Positions 5,098 through 5,397 of a stretch of 5,397 nucleotides of DNA are shown one piece after another. Under the pieces are notes generated by a model that was given only the letters and a program-made list of their open reading frames with translations, made no database searches and had not been told where the DNA came from. How positions within the stretch are numbered: the stretch's first letter is position 1; every line of letters starts with the position of its first letter. The DNA comes from a bacterium HR27 (GTDB lineage: Bacteria > Chloroflexota > Chloroflexia > Thermomicrobiales > Thermomicrobiaceae): assembly GCA_002898975.1 (NCBI GenBank), contig BEID01000130.1, forward strand, positions 1 through 5,397, given 5' to 3'. The position numbers and the translations under genes were made by a program.

Positions 5098-5397
5098 GTT
5101 TCAAGCCCTCATAGGTACTGTCGAAACGCTGTCTCTGAGCGTGCGCGGCACGTCGGCATTCGTGGTTTCAAGCCCTCATAGGTACTGTCGAAACTTGAGC
5201 TTCCGACTGCCCTGTCTGACCATGACCTGGGTTTCAAGCCCTCATAGGTACTGTCGAAACAGTACCTCTCGTCGCAAAGCGGTTCGGGCAGGTCGAGTTT
5301 CAAGCCCTCATAGGTACTGTCGAAACCATCACGACTCCTCGACACACGCGAGGCACACGTCGTGTTTCAAGCCCTCATAGGTACTGTCGAAACAGCA
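5098..5397. CRISPR. CRISPR array, five identical 30-bp repeats and four complete spacers (continues off right edge)
   Basis: Identical 30-bp repeats lie at 5098-5127, 5165-5194, 5231-5260, 5297-5326 and 5364-5393. On the plus strand each begins GTTTCAAGCC, has CTCATAGGTA in the middle and ends CTGTCGAAAC. Complete spacers are at 5128-5164 (37), 5195-5230 (36), 5261-5296 (36) and 5327-5363 (37); a fifth begins at 5394. The spacers are unrelated to each other and to the rest of the window by eye. On the minus strand the repeat reads GTTTCGACAG, TACCTATGAG, GGCTTGAAAC. The central TACCTATGAG and a terminal TTGAAAC resemble repeats of type I-B and III arrays whose crRNA 5' handle is ATTGAAAC. Transcription is therefore inferred leftward, with leader and any cas genes to the right. 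No cas gene is in view, so the subtype is unassigned. Confidence 0.98.

Noticed and set aside
5039..5380. Open frames on both strands encoding repeated peptides such as VSSPHRYCRN and FDSTYEGLKP
   Set aside because: The peptide repeats are only translations of the CRISPR repeats, which have no in-frame stops.

Overview
The window is G+C-rich bacterial DNA, roughly two thirds G+C by eye, with strong third-position G/C bias in the genes. Codon use, the form of MutL, the proline/threonine-rich secreted protein and a CRISPR repeat of the type common in thermophiles suggest a thermophilic, Thermomicrobia-like member of the Chloroflexota. That assignment is inference from style, not from a marker gene. 

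Layout, left to right. Positions 1-1404 (minus strand) hold the first 468 codons of mutL, the mismatch-repair ATPase/endonuclease; its C-terminus lies off the left edge. A 143-bp divergent intergenic region (1405-1547) carries a reasonable sigma-70-type promoter for the rightward gene, and a perfect 9-bp palindrome covers its -35 box. Positions 1548-2765 (plus) encode a 405-residue membrane protein: an unrecognised helical N-terminal domain, a low-complexity linker and a C-terminal RDD domain. About 790 bp without a convincing gene follows (2766-3554), with several stem-loops and possible traces of a decayed small ORF. Positions 3555-4568 (plus) encode a 337-residue exported protein with a signal peptide, a Pro/Thr linker, two DxDGDG calcium-loop/FG-GAP-like motifs and a GGAHCC motif. 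About 530 bp of apparently non-coding DNA follows (4569-5097). The right end (5098-5397) is the edge of a CRISPR array: five identical 30-bp repeats and four complete 36-37-bp spacers, running off the window. No cas gene is present. 

The genes do not form an obvious pathway. mutL and the RDD gene share only a divergent control region; the secreted protein appears to be a single transcription unit; the array is an independent locus. By resemblance of its repeat end, the array is probably read leftward, so its leader and cas genes would lie to the right, and the end visible here would be the old, trailer end. I found no clear new multi-gene system. The most unusual items are the GGAHCC secreted protein, the RDD fusion, the palindrome over the divergent promoter, and a possible degenerate repeat one spacer length beyond the array end.
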